Below are positions 54,647 through 63,885 of a stretch of DNA of 64,000 nucleotides, piece after piece. Under the pieces are notes generated by a model. The model did not search any database. It was given only the letters and a program-made list of their open reading frames with translations, and had not been told where the DNA came from. A program made the position numbers and the translations under genes. The stretch spans positions 1,438,001-1,502,000 of the forward strand of contig NZ_JACMTR010000002.1 of the NCBI RefSeq assembly GCF_014267175.1. The letters are read 5' to 3'. Positions within the stretch are counted from its first letter, which is position 1; every line of letters begins with the position of its first letter. The DNA comes from Pseudonocardia sp. C8. GTDB lineage: Bacteria; Actinomycetota; Actinomycetes; Mycobacteriales; Pseudonocardiaceae.

Positions 54647-56505
54647 TGGGCATCCTGTTCAGCTCCATGAGCCTGGTACTTGCCCTGTTCGCCGGCGCCG
54701 CCCTGCTCGCGCTCGCCCGTGGGGCCCGGTCGCTGGCGGCTGGGCTGGGCGCGGTGGCGCTGCTGCCGGCCGCGACGATCGTGACCGCGTTGTCGTGGCC
54801 CGCGCTGGTCGCCGTCACCGCCCTGATGGTGGTGTTGGTGTGGCATCGGTGGTCGCGGTCCTCGGCGACGGTGTCGCGCTGGGCGGCACGCTCCCGTCGC
54901 AAGGTCGGGGTGGCCTCCGGCCTGGACATTGTCCGGCATGCCGGCACCCTGGCGGTGCGGCGCCGGGCGGTGACGGTGCGCCCGTCGCTGGCCGGGGTGT
55001 CCCGGTGGGAGCGGTGGCGGGCGGCGACCACCGAGGCCGCGGTCGAGCTCTGCCGCATGGGCCTTCTGCGGGTGTGGGCGTTGGTCGAGGACGTGGTGAT
55101 CGTCGTCGGTGGCCCGCGCACCGGGAAGACCGGGTGGCTGGCCGGCCGGGTGCTTGATCATCCGGGGGCGGCGCTGGTCACCTCTACCCGCACCGACCTC
55201 CTCGAGCTGTGCGCGGCGCTGCGCCGCCAGGGGCGGGGGCCGGTGTTCGTGTTCAACCCGGCCGGCCTGGGCGACCGGGCGTCGACGATCACGTTCGACC
55301 CGCTGACCGGCTGCCACAACCCGGTCACCGCCACCGAGCGGGCCACCGACATGCTCGCCGCGGTCACCTCCGGCTCGGGTGGAGACCGGGAGTTCTGGGA
55401 CGGCCAGGCCCGTCGGGTGCTGGCCGCGCTGCTGCACGCGGCCGCGCTCGGGGGCAAACCGATCGCCGACGTGCTCGGCTGGGTGGCCGACCCGGATGCG
55501 GCGGGTCGGGAGGTGCCGGCCCTGTTGCGGCGGTCCGGGGTGACCGCGTTCGAGCAGGACGCGATGCAGTTCCTGACCACCAACGAGCGCACCCGCTCCT
55601 CGACCACCTCCAGCGTCATGCCCGCCCTGGGCTGGTTGACCCATCCGGCGGCGGCTGCGGCGGCCGAGCCGGGCCGCGGCTTCGACGTCGGCCAGTTGTT
55701 GGAGGAGCGGGCGACGGTGTTCCTGCTCGGCGCCGAGGAGGCCCAGACCGCACCCCTGGTCTGCGCGCTGACCGGGCACATCGCCCGCCAGGCCCGCCGG
55801 CTCGCCGCTACCCGACCGGGCGGGCGGTTGGATCCGCCGCTGGGGTTGTTCCTCGACGAGGCCGCGTTGATCTCCCCGGTGCCGTTGGAGTCCTGGACCG
55901 CGGACATGGGCGGCCGTGGGGTGACGATCCTGTGCGCGTTCCAGTCCCGCGCCCAGATCCTGGCCCGGTGGGGCGAGCACAAGGCCGCCACGATTTTGAA
56001 CAACACGGCCGCGGTGATGATTTTCGGTGGGACGCGAGACAAGGCGGATCTGGAGTTCTGGTCCACCCTGGCCGGCGACCGCGACGAACGGATCACCACC
56101 ACCGACGACCACGGGAGGGTGGCGTCGCGGACGGTGCGGAAGGTGCCGGTGTTGGCGCCGGCGCAGATCGCGAACCTCCCCAGCGGGCGGGTGGTGGTGA
56201 TCCGGCGCGGGATCGCCCCGGTGATCGGCCGGGCCCGGATGGCGTGGCGGCGCCGCGACGTCCGCCGCCACCAACACCAGACCGGTCGAGCAGACGTGCT
56301 GGCCGCGCGTACGGCGTGGTGGGCGCAGCTGCGGCTCTACCGGGACGAGGTACGCCAGCTGGTACTCGGTGTGCTGGCTAAGCGGTGGCCCGACCACTAC
56401 GGCGAGCGTTATGAGCGGGTGCGGGATGCGAACGCGATATTCCGCGAGCTCGCACTCATCCACAACCAAGCCAGCCGCACGCTGGACGACGGGGGTGTGT
56501 CATGA
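54646..56505 (+). CDS. VirD4/TraG-type coupling protein
   Basis: Membrane ATPase that brings the relaxase-DNA complex to the transfer channel. The 619-residue protein has two or three N-terminal TM helices (to about residue 65), Walker A GGPRTGKTGW (about residue 155), Walker B LGLFLDEAA (about 402) and TraM-recognition/TraD-like sequence GGRGVTILCAFQSRAQI and NNTAAVMIFGG. It belongs to the type IV coupling class, not the FtsK-like TraB class of most actinomycete elements. The start and stop overlap neighbours. Confidence 0.88.
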   Translation: MGILFSSMSLVLALFAGAALLALARGARSLAAGLGAVALLPAATIVTALSWPALVAVTALMVVLVWHRWSRSSATVSRWAARSRRKVGVASGLDIVRHAGTLAVRRRAVTVRPSLAGVSRWERWRAATTEAAVELCRMGLLRVWALVEDVVIVVGGPRTGKTGWLAGRVLDHPGAALVTSTRTDLLELCAALRRQGRGPVFVFNPAGLGDRASTITFDPLTGCHNPVTATERATDMLAAVTSGSGGDREFWDGQARRVLAALLHAAALGGKPIADVLGWVADPDAAGREVPALLRRSGVTAFEQDAMQFLTTNERTRSSTTSSVMPALGWLTHPAAAAAAEPGRGFDVGQLLEERATVFLLGAEEAQTAPLVCALTGHIARQARRLAATRPGGRLDPPLGLFLDEAALISPVPLESWTADMGGRGVTILCAFQSRAQILARWGEHKAATILNNTAAVMIFGGTRDKADLEFWSTLAGDRDERITTTDDHGRVASRTVRKVPVLAPAQIANLPSGRVVVIRRGIAPVIGRARMAWRRRDVRRHQHQTGRADVLAARTAWWAQLRLYRDEVRQLVLGVLAKRWPDHYGERYERVRDANAIFRELALIHNQASRTLDDGGVS

Positions 56506-57185
56506 GCCGCCGCCGTCCGCATGTCGACGCCGCCGAGGTTCGGGCGCTGGAGGAGCGGCTGCGCGCCCTGCTCGCCGCCCGCGGCTCGATACCGGAGGAG
56601 GTGATCGCGTCCTGGGAGGCCGACCGGGAGCAGTTGTTGGACCGGATCGGGGACCAGCTCCGCGAACAGCGCGCCCACGACATCGCCCGGGCACGGCTGC
56701 GCGCCGAGCTGGACAGCCCGCCCCGGCGGGAGGCCGCCGATGGCTGGGCCGCCGGTGGGCTCGAGGACACCCACCATGCCCACCTCGATGCCCTTGCCCG
56801 GGTGGACGAACCCGTCGGCGACGATGCCCTCGCGGGGCGGGTGGGGCCGGTGGTCGATGAGGCCGGGCGAGGGTTCGACCCGGCCGACACCTCTGAGCAT
56901 GCCCTCAGGGCCGACTCCGATCCCAGTGCCGAGGTGGTCGAGCGCGGCGATCAGGAGCGGGTTCGCGATGGCGGGCCGGTGGAGCCGGTCGGTGGGATGT
57001 GGTTCACCCTCGATCAGGCTGCGCCGGGTGGGATGCGGCCGCTGTCGGAGGCCGAACTGCGTGCGCTCACCGACCGGGTTCGCGCCACCCAGGCCGAGGC
57101 CCTCGCTCAGGAACTCGACCCCGCGCCGCCGCGACCGCCCGACCGCGGCCATGAGGCGGCGGACGACGCGGGGTGGGACCGGTGA
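56502..57185 (+). CDS. Element-encoded coiled-coil hypothetical protein
   Basis: A 227-residue soluble acidic protein. The N-terminus is a coiled coil (AAEVRALEERLRALLAARG, WEADREQLLDRIGDQLREQR); the middle is acidic and low-complexity; near the C-terminus is MRPLSEAELRALTDRVRA. It starts inside the coupling-protein stop (ATGA). It might be an accessory to the coupling protein; this is inferred from the coupling alone. Confidence 0.65.
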   Translation: MSRRRPHVDAAEVRALEERLRALLAARGSIPEEVIASWEADREQLLDRIGDQLREQRAHDIARARLRAELDSPPRREAADGWAAGGLEDTHHAHLDALARVDEPVGDDALAGRVGPVVDEAGRGFDPADTSEHALRADSDPSAEVVERGDQERVRDGGPVEPVGGMWFTLDQAAPGGMRPLSEAELRALTDRVRATQAEALAQELDPAPPRPPDRGHEAADDAGWDR

Positions 57186-57868
57186 CCGCCCCACCGTCTC
57201 TGCCGCCGCATCCCGAACCCGGATCGCCCGAGATGCTGCTCGCCGGCCTGGCCCGCGAGGTCGACGCGCTGCGGCGTCGCCTCGACGGGCTCGACCCGCT
57301 CCGTGGGCGGGTCGACGCGCTCGGACGGCTGGTGGCGCAGATGGCCGACACCCTGGCCACCCTCGCCGCCCGCCGCCGGCCGAGGCCGGCGCCGTCCTGG
57401 CTGCTCGCCCCCTCGGATACCGACGAGGTGCGGGGGTTGCTCGAGGAGTTGTGTGCGTGGCTTTCCGTGGTGTTTCTGCGGTATCCGGACGGGGCGCAGG
57501 TGTTGCCGGAGTGCTGGCTGTGGCACCCCGACGTCGTCGAAGAACTCGTGTGGTTGATGCACGCCTGGTGTGCGGCGTATCAGGGCCCGGACGCCTCGGT
57601 CGGGCGGGCCGCCGACTGGCACGATCGCCAGCGTCCCGGGGTGGTCGCTCGGCTGCGCAAGTCGGTGGGGTCGTGCTCGCCGGAACGCCACCAGGCCCGC
57701 CCCGGCTGGCAGGCCCCAACTGACGCAGCCCCGACCGTCCCCGGCATCGACGCGGACGCCGACGCGGTCGAGATGATCGTGGGGTGGTGGGCCGAGCGCC
57801 GCGACCAGCCGGCTCCCGAACCACCCCCGGCCGCGGCGCCGAGTGCCGGGTTCGGGGGTGTGCTGTGA
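57182..57868 (+). CDS. DUF4913-like protein
   Basis: A 228-residue protein. A coiled-coil head (LAREVDALRRRLDGLDPLRG) leads to a domain with LEELCAWLSVVFLRYPDGA, CWLWHPDVVEELVWLMHAW and ASVGRAADWHDRQRPGVV, which I take as DUF4913, a family found on actinobacterial mobile elements. The function is unknown. GTGA overlaps at both ends keep it in the train. Confidence 0.72.
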   Translation: MTAPPSLPPHPEPGSPEMLLAGLAREVDALRRRLDGLDPLRGRVDALGRLVAQMADTLATLAARRRPRPAPSWLLAPSDTDEVRGLLEELCAWLSVVFLRYPDGAQVLPECWLWHPDVVEELVWLMHAWCAAYQGPDASVGRAADWHDRQRPGVVARLRKSVGSCSPERHQARPGWQAPTDAAPTVPGIDADADAVEMIVGWWAERRDQPAPEPPPAAAPSAGFGGVL

Positions 57869-58818
57869 GTGCCGGCGACAGTCCGTGGGGCAGCGACGCC
57901 CCCGACCCGGCGAGCATCGTCGCGCGGGGCCGGGTCGGGCGATGGGGGCGCACCGCGATCTGGGTGCCGGGGTTGGCGGTGGCGGTCGGGGCGGCGGTCG
58001 CGACCGCGCATGGCCTGTTCGAGGTCGCCGCCGCCGCGGGGGTCCCGACTGGGATCGCCTGGCTCTATCCGTTGATCACTGATGGGTTGGCGTTGGTCGC
58101 CTACGCCGCCACCGCCCGGCTTCGCGGCTCGGCGGCCGGTTACGCGTGGGCGGTCGTGATCGTCTCGGCCGGGTTGTCCGGGCTGGCCCAGGCCACCTAC
58201 CTCACCTCCACCGCCGACACCGCCGCGGACACGCCCGCACCAATGGGCTCCGGATCGGGATTGGTGGCGAGCGCGGTCCTGCGGTTCGGGGTCGGGGCCT
58301 GGCCGGCGATCGCCGCCGCGATCGCCGCGCACCTGCTCTACCTCCTCACCGCCACCGACCACCCGCCGGGCGCTGGCTGCGTCGCGTCGAGTTCAACCGT
58401 CCCGGGTGTTCCGAGTTCAGCCCTGTCCGGTGTTCAGCGTTCGGCCACGGGTGTTCAACCCGGCTCGCCCGGTCCGGCGTCCGCACCGGACGCGGGACCG
58501 ACTGAACACTCGCGGGCACCGCGGGCCGGCGGGCCTGAACAGCGCGGTCCGGAGCCGACTGATCGGCCCTCGTCGTCGGGCCGTCCGACGGCCCGCGAGC
58601 GGGCCCGGGACGCGGCCCGCGCCCACCACCGACGGCACCGAGCATGGCCGACCGTCTCCGAACTGCAGACCGCCGCCGGCGTCTCCCGCGGCACCGCCTC
58701 CACCGCCCTGCGCGAGGCCCGCGCCGTCACCACCACCGCGCCGACACCACTGCACCTGATCACCACCCGATCAGATACCCAACCCTCCACTGAGCCCGTC
58801 GAGAGCGACCGACCATGA
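57865..58818 (+). CDS. DUF2637 membrane protein with C-terminal HTH
   Basis: A 317-residue protein with four TM helices in its first half (AIWVPGLAVAVGAAVATAHG, WLYPLITDGLALVAYAATA, AWAVVIVSAGLSGLAQATYL, AVLRFGVGAWPAIAAAIAA), the DUF2637/SpdB-like arrangement linked to plasmid spread. A Ser/Pro/Gly-rich linker follows, then a small HTH-like unit (WPTVSELQTAAGVSRGTAST). It is the last gene before the candidate oriT and relaxase. Confidence 0.8.
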   Translation: MSAGDSPWGSDAPDPASIVARGRVGRWGRTAIWVPGLAVAVGAAVATAHGLFEVAAAAGVPTGIAWLYPLITDGLALVAYAATARLRGSAAGYAWAVVIVSAGLSGLAQATYLTSTADTAADTPAPMGSGSGLVASAVLRFGVGAWPAIAAAIAAHLLYLLTATDHPPGAGCVASSSTVPGVPSSALSGVQRSATGVQPGSPGPASAPDAGPTEHSRAPRAGGPEQRGPEPTDRPSSSGRPTARERARDAARAHHRRHRAWPTVSELQTAAGVSRGTASTALREARAVTTTAPTPLHLITTRSDTQPSTEPVESDRP

Positions 58819-58931
58819 GCACCCAGCCGACGAAGCAGCAGACGAAACCTAGCGAGGACAGCGCGACCGAGCACAACGCCAGAACTGACAGCGACTACCC
58901 CGAACAGCCGAACAAGAGCACAAGATCAAGG

Positions 58932-59000
58932 CGACCACACCTTGGCATCACGATCCGACGGTGTGGTCGGCCTCCGGCCGGCCCGTGGACACCGTCCACG
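58932..59000. other. Candidate origin of transfer (oriT)
   Basis: Upstream of the relaxase gene are two inverted repeats: CGACCACACC (58932-58941) with GGTGTGGTCG (58960-58969), 10 bp perfect, and CGTGGAC (58984-58990) with GTCCACG (58994-59000). The region is AT-richer than its surroundings and has no supported gene. The location just before a MobF gene is typical of oriT. The nick site is not identified. Confidence 0.6.
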
Positions 59001-59040
59001 TTGTTGATCTTCGGAGAGCTCGGCTCACGATCGTTTCGGG

Positions 59041-62000
59041 GTGGTCGGGGTGTTGAAGGTGGTCAATGGCTACAGCCCGGACTATCTGCTCCAGGAGGTC
59101 GCGGCCGGGCGGGAGAACTACTACACCGGCGCGGTCGCCGACGGGGAGCCGCCCGGCCGCTGGTGGGGTGCCGGAGCCGAGCAGCTCGGCCTGACCGGGC
59201 TGGTGGACGCCCAGGACATGCAGGCGCTCTACGAACGCTTTCTGGATCCGCGCGCCGAGGGGTTCAGGGATCCGTCCCGGTGGGACGAGGTGCCGACGTT
59301 GGGACATGCGGGCCGCCGGTATGTGTCCGAGGACGAGTTGTACGCGGCGGCGCTGGAACGGGAACCGGACGCGGCGGCTGAACGCCGCGCCGAACTCCGG
59401 ACGGAGGCGGGGAAGGCGGCCCGGCACAATGTGGCGTTTCTGGATGCGACGTTCAGTGTGCAGAAGTCGGTGACGCTGCTGCACACCGCGTTCGAGGCCC
59501 GCGAGGTCACCGCCCGCAACGCCGGCGACGAACAGGCCGCGGCCGCGTGGGGCGAGTTCCGCACCGCGGTCGAGGATGCGATCTGGGCGGGCAACAACGC
59601 CGCCCTGGCCTATTTGCAGGACAAGGCGGGCTATTCGCGGGTGGGGCACCACGGCGGCGCGGCCGGGCGGTGGGTGGACGCACACGGCTGGGTGGTCGGG
59701 TCGTTTTTCCAGCATGATTCGCGGGATCGGGACCCGCAGCTGCACGTCCACAACACGATCTTGAACCGGGTGGAGTGCCCGGACGGTGTCTGGCGGACCC
59801 TGGACTCGCGGGCGGTGCATCGGTGGCGGCCGGGCGCGGCCGCGGTGGGGGAGCGCACCTGCGAGGAGCGGTTGACCGACACGCTCGGAGTGCTGCTGGC
59901 AACCCGCCCGGACGGCAAGGCCCGCGAGGTCGTCGGCATCTCCCCCGAAGCCATGTCACTGATCAGTACGCGTCGGCATGCGGTGACCGCGAAAGCTGCC
60001 GAGTTGGTGGCGGCGTTCGAAGCCCGCTACGGGCGGGCACCGAACGGCTACGAGCACGAACGGTTGACCCAGCAGGCCACCCTGGTCACACGGACGGCGA
60101 AGTCCCACGACGGAGAGTCCCGCGACGCCCTGTTGGCGCGGGTCGATGCCCGGTTGCGCGCCGACATCGACGGCGGCCTGGCCGGGATCGCCGACACCGT
60201 CCTCGCCGCCCGCCGCGAGCGAGTGGAGCCGATGGCGTTCCACCCGCAGGCGGTGATCGAACTCGCCCTCGAAGACGTCCGCCAGCGCAAGTCGGCCTGG
60301 ACCCGGGCGGACCTGACCCGGGCGGTCAACGCCGCCCTGCCGGACTACCTCGGAATCTCCAGAGGCGATGAGGTGGCCGCGTTGTTGGATCAGCTCACCG
60401 ACGCCGCGCTCGAGCACGCCGTCGCGATGGACACCGCTAAGCCCGGCACCGACCTGCTGCCCGAGGATTTGCGTCTGGCCAACGGCCAGTCCGCCTACCA
60501 GGCGCCCGGCGGAGCGCGGTATGCGACACCGGAGCAGGTCCACACCGAACGGTTCCTGCTCGCCGCCACCACGCCCCGCGACGGCACCGCCCTCACCCGA
60601 CAGTCAGCGGAGCGGTTCCTGACCCAGCTGCGCGAGGAAGGCGTCGAGCTGGGGGTTGACCAGGCCGCTGCCGTGCGCGGGATCCTGACCTCCGGTGCCC
60701 GGGTCGAGACCCTGGTCGGCCCGGCCGGGACCGGGAAGTCGTTCGTCGTGGGTGCCCTGGCCCGCGCCTGGACCGACCCCACCCTGCGCGGCGACGGCAG
60801 CGATCCGGTCGCCGGCCCGCGGGCGGCGGGGCGGGTGTTCGGGGTGGCGACCAGCCAGATGGCCACCGAGGTCCTAGCCAGCGAGGGCCTGAACGCCCGC
60901 AACGTCGCGGCGTGGCTGGCCACCCAGGACCGCCTCCGCGCGGGCGCCGCCGGGCGGGCGGCGATGGCGCACGACGAGGGGTGGCGGCTACGCGCCGGGG
61001 ACCTGCTGGTGGTCGACGAGTCCGCGATGACCGACACCGCCGCGCTCGCCGCGATCCACGCTCACGCCGAGGCGGCCGGCGCCAAGCTGCTGTTGGTCGG
61101 TGATCACCGCCAACTGGCCGCGGTCGGCGCGGGAGGGGCGATGGACCTGCTCGCCACCGCGGGCTCGCGCTACGAGCTCACCGACGCCCGCCGGTTCACC
61201 CAGGGGTGGGAGCGGGAGGCGAGCCTGCGGCTCCGCGCCGGCGACGAGACCGTGCTGCGCATCTACCACCAGCACGGCCGGATCCTCGATGCCGGCACCC
61301 GCGAGCACGCTGAAGCCTCCGCGGCGCGGGCGTGGTTGGCCGACACCCTCGACGGCTGCCGGTCGCTGCTGCTGGTTGACACCAACGCCGCGGCGGCGAG
61401 CCTGTCCGCGCAGCTGCGCGCCGAACTGGTCCGCCTCGGCCGGGTCAGCGAGGACGGGGTGTGGCTGGGTCGGCAAGGTGTCGTGGCCGGGGTCGGGGAT
61501 CTGGTGCAGGCCCGCCGCAACGCCTGGCACCTGGCCGGGATCGAGGGCAACCGGCGGGGGCCGATCAACCGCGAAACCCTCCGGATCACTGCCGTGCGCG
61601 GCGACGGCGGCCTCGAGGTCAGCACCGACCCCACCGGCCACACCCCCGACGGTGGGGTGCGGCTGGTGCTGCCCGCCTCCTACGTCACCGAAGACCTCGC
61701 CCTGGGCTACGCCACCACAGTGCACGCCGCCCAGGGCACCACCGTGGACACCACCCACTCGGTGATCACCCCGACCACCGGGCCGGCCGCGTTGTATGTC
61801 GGCATGTCCCGCGGCCGCACCGCGAACACCGCGCACGTCACCACCCGCACCGCCCCCGACGACCCCGCCGACGGCAGCCCGCAACGGCACGAGCTTCACC
61901 GCGACCCGGTCGCCGTCCTGGCCTCGATCCTCGACACCTCCGAGCTGGTGCTGCCCCGGTCCGCCGTGGCGGTCGCGACCGAATCCGCGCACGCGGCTGT

Positions 62001-63447
62001 CAGCGTCCGCACGGCCGCGGAGCTGTTCGCCGACGCCGCCCAGCTCGCTGCGACCGAACGCACCCACGATCACCTCGACCGGCTCGTCGCCGACGGCGCC
62101 CTCACCAGTGACCAGCGGGCCCGGATCGCGGCCGAGGACGGCGCCGCCTCGCTGACCCGAGTACTACGGCGGGCCGAGTTGGCAGGCCTGAACCCGCAGG
62201 ATGTGCTGTCGGAGGCGGTCGGCCGGGGTCCGTTGACCGGGGCGCGGAACCTGACCAACGTGCTCTACTCCCGGATCTGGGACGCCCATCGCTTCGACCC
62301 CGTGGGGGAGACCTGGGCCGAGTGGGTGCCGCGCACCGACAACTCCGAGTGGAACGACTACCTGGGCGCGCTGGCCCGCGCCGCCGACGAACGGGTTGCC
62401 GTGTTGGGCCGGCAGGCCGCGGCCGACACCCCTGCGTGGGCCACGGCCACACTGGGTGACTGCCCGCACGATGCTGTCGAGCGCGACGACTGGTGTGCGG
62501 CCGTCGGCCGGGTGGCCGCCTACCGCGAGCTGCGCGGCCACGACGACCCCGACGACGCCCTCGGCACGGCGCCGAAGCCGGGCCAGGTCGAGGAGTTCGC
62601 CGCCTACCGCGCCGCCTGGCGGGCGCTCGGGCGCCCGGAAATCAACCGCGAACACCTGGAACTGTCCAACGGACAGCTCCGGATGCGCGTCCGCGCCTAC
62701 GAACGCGAACTCGCCGCCGCCCCGCGCTATGCCGCCAACGAACTCGCCGGCACCCGCCAAGCCGCCGCCGCCCAGCAACACACCGCCGCCCTGCGCCGCG
62801 CCGAAGCCGCCACCACCACCGACCCCACCGAACGGAACCGCATCACGGCCGAAGCCGGCCAGGCCGCCGCGCTCGCCGCGGTGCTCAACGCCCGCGCCGA
62901 GCAGCTCCAACAGATCGACGACGCCCGCGCCAGCTGGCTCGCCCACACCGCCCAAACCCGCATCCAGGCCGAACTGTCCAAGGCCGAACTCTCCGCCCGC
63001 GACGCCGACGACGACCCCGACCAACGCGTCACCGCAGCCGAATGGAAAGCCGCGCACAACGCGTCAATCGCCGCCGACGAGCAGCACCGCGAGATCACCG
63101 AGGACGACGTCACCGACCACGAGGACAAGGTTCCCGACGACGCACTGGCGTTGCCGGATCCGACCGCGGACACAGGGTGGGAGGACCTACGCGAGCACGT
63201 CGAACGCGAACCGCGCCCCGGCCGTGAGGACATCGTGCGCGTCCCCGACGCGGTCGAGACGACCGACCACCTCGACCACGCCGGCCGGGTCCTCGACGAG
63301 ATCCGCTACCGCGACTCCGCCGACGACCTCGACCGCGCCGGCGAACTCGCCCGCTGGCACACCGACGACCAAGCCGCCGGCCGCGCGGACGACAGAACGG
63401 GCGAGGACGCGCCGGTCGACGAGTACAGCGGTCCGGGCGGGCGGTGA
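59041..63447 (+). CDS. MobF-type relaxase-helicase (TrwC/TraA-like)
   Basis: Nicks oriT and unwinds DNA for conjugation. The 1468-residue protein has an N-terminal relaxase domain with tandem catalytic tyrosines in RENYYTG (residues 27-28) and the metal-binding histidines in FFQHDSRDRDPQLHVHN (about residues 222-238). The helicase domain has Walker A GPAGTGKSF (about 560), Walker B LLVVDESAM (about 657), GDHRQLAAVG and a UvrD-like C-terminal motif GYATTVHAAQG. The last ~300 residues are Ala-, Glu- and Arg-rich coiled coil and an acidic tail. A GTG 9 nt on is an alternative start. Confidence 0.9.
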   Translation: MVGVLKVVNGYSPDYLLQEVAAGRENYYTGAVADGEPPGRWWGAGAEQLGLTGLVDAQDMQALYERFLDPRAEGFRDPSRWDEVPTLGHAGRRYVSEDELYAAALEREPDAAAERRAELRTEAGKAARHNVAFLDATFSVQKSVTLLHTAFEAREVTARNAGDEQAAAAWGEFRTAVEDAIWAGNNAALAYLQDKAGYSRVGHHGGAAGRWVDAHGWVVGSFFQHDSRDRDPQLHVHNTILNRVECPDGVWRTLDSRAVHRWRPGAAAVGERTCEERLTDTLGVLLATRPDGKAREVVGISPEAMSLISTRRHAVTAKAAELVAAFEARYGRAPNGYEHERLTQQATLVTRTAKSHDGESRDALLARVDARLRADIDGGLAGIADTVLAARRERVEPMAFHPQAVIELALEDVRQRKSAWTRADLTRAVNAALPDYLGISRGDEVAALLDQLTDAALEHAVAMDTAKPGTDLLPEDLRLANGQSAYQAPGGARYATPEQVHTERFLLAATTPRDGTALTRQSAERFLTQLREEGVELGVDQAAAVRGILTSGARVETLVGPAGTGKSFVVGALARAWTDPTLRGDGSDPVAGPRAAGRVFGVATSQMATEVLASEGLNARNVAAWLATQDRLRAGAAGRAAMAHDEGWRLRAGDLLVVDESAMTDTAALAAIHAHAEAAGAKLLLVGDHRQLAAVGAGGAMDLLATAGSRYELTDARRFTQGWEREASLRLRAGDETVLRIYHQHGRILDAGTREHAEASAARAWLADTLDGCRSLLLVDTNAAAASLSAQLRAELVRLGRVSEDGVWLGRQGVVAGVGDLVQARRNAWHLAGIEGNRRGPINRETLRITAVRGDGGLEVSTDPTGHTPDGGVRLVLPASYVTEDLALGYATTVHAAQGTTVDTTHSVITPTTGPAALYVGMSRGRTANTAHVTTRTAPDDPADGSPQRHELHRDPVAVLASILDTSELVLPRSAVAVATESAHAAVSVRTAAELFADAAQLAATERTHDHLDRLVADGALTSDQRARIAAEDGAASLTRVLRRAELAGLNPQDVLSEAVGRGPLTGARNLTNVLYSRIWDAHRFDPVGETWAEWVPRTDNSEWNDYLGALARAADERVAVLGRQAAADTPAWATATLGDCPHDAVERDDWCAAVGRVAAYRELRGHDDPDDALGTAPKPGQVEEFAAYRAAWRALGRPEINREHLELSNGQLRMRVRAYERELAAAPRYAANELAGTRQAAAAQQHTAALRRAEAATTTDPTERNRITAEAGQAAALAAVLNARAEQLQQIDDARASWLAHTAQTRIQAELSKAELSARDADDDPDQRVTAAEWKAAHNASIAADEQHREITEDDVTDHEDKVPDDALALPDPTADTGWEDLREHVEREPRPGREDIVRVPDAVETTDHLDHAGRVLDEIRYRDSADDLDRAGELARWHTDDQAAGRADDRTGEDAPVDEYSGPGGR

Positions 63448-63456
63448 CGGACGCGA

Positions 63457-63885
63457 TCAGGTGGCCGCCGGGCGCTGGTCGAACGGCACCAGCGGCGCCG
63501 GCCCCTCGCCCCGCCAGGCCCACCACAGCGTCGCCCGAATCCCTTCGACCCAGCCCGGACGCTCCACCACCAGACCGGGCTGCCGCTGCCCAAGCAGCTC
63601 CGCGGCCTGAAACTCCGCCTCGATCAACTCCTCGTACGCCGTGGCACGCGTTCGCGTCACCGGTGCCGCAGCAGGCTGGGACTGGCCCCACGACGCGCGG
63701 TGTGTGGCACCGGCCAGCCACCGACACGTCTTGACGACCCCCGCGGCGTACCAGTCCAACAGCCCACGTTCGCCCTGCTCGCGGTTGCGCGCCTCCGCTG
63801 CCTCCCACATCCTGGCGAACTCGGCGCGCGGCACTCGCAGATTTCCCAATGGGATCTGCGCGACCTGCTCAGCGGTCACCGCCAT
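63457..63885 (-). CDS. Element-encoded hypothetical protein
   Basis: A 142-residue soluble protein: AVTAEQVAQIPLGNLRVPRAEF, then helical EFARMWEAAEARNREQGE, LLDWYAAGVVKTCRWLAG, a Thr/Pro linker, and VERPGWVEGIRATLWWAWRGE. It converges with the relaxase gene. The ATG chosen has no clear ribosome site; a GTG 21 nt upstream is possible. I do not recognise the family. About 115 bp without a gene follow to the window edge. Confidence 0.6.
   Translation of the reverse strand: MAVTAEQVAQIPLGNLRVPRAEFARMWEAAEARNREQGERGLLDWYAAGVVKTCRWLAGATHRASWGQSQPAAAPVTRTRATAYEELIEAEFQAAELLGQRQPGLVVERPGWVEGIRATLWWAWRGEGPAPLVPFDQRPAAT

Noticed and set aside
58815..59381. Open frame starting at ATGA after the DUF2637 gene
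   Set aside because: The start overlap fits the gene train, but the frame crosses the candidate oriT and runs into the relaxase gene out of frame; the peptide is low-complexity.
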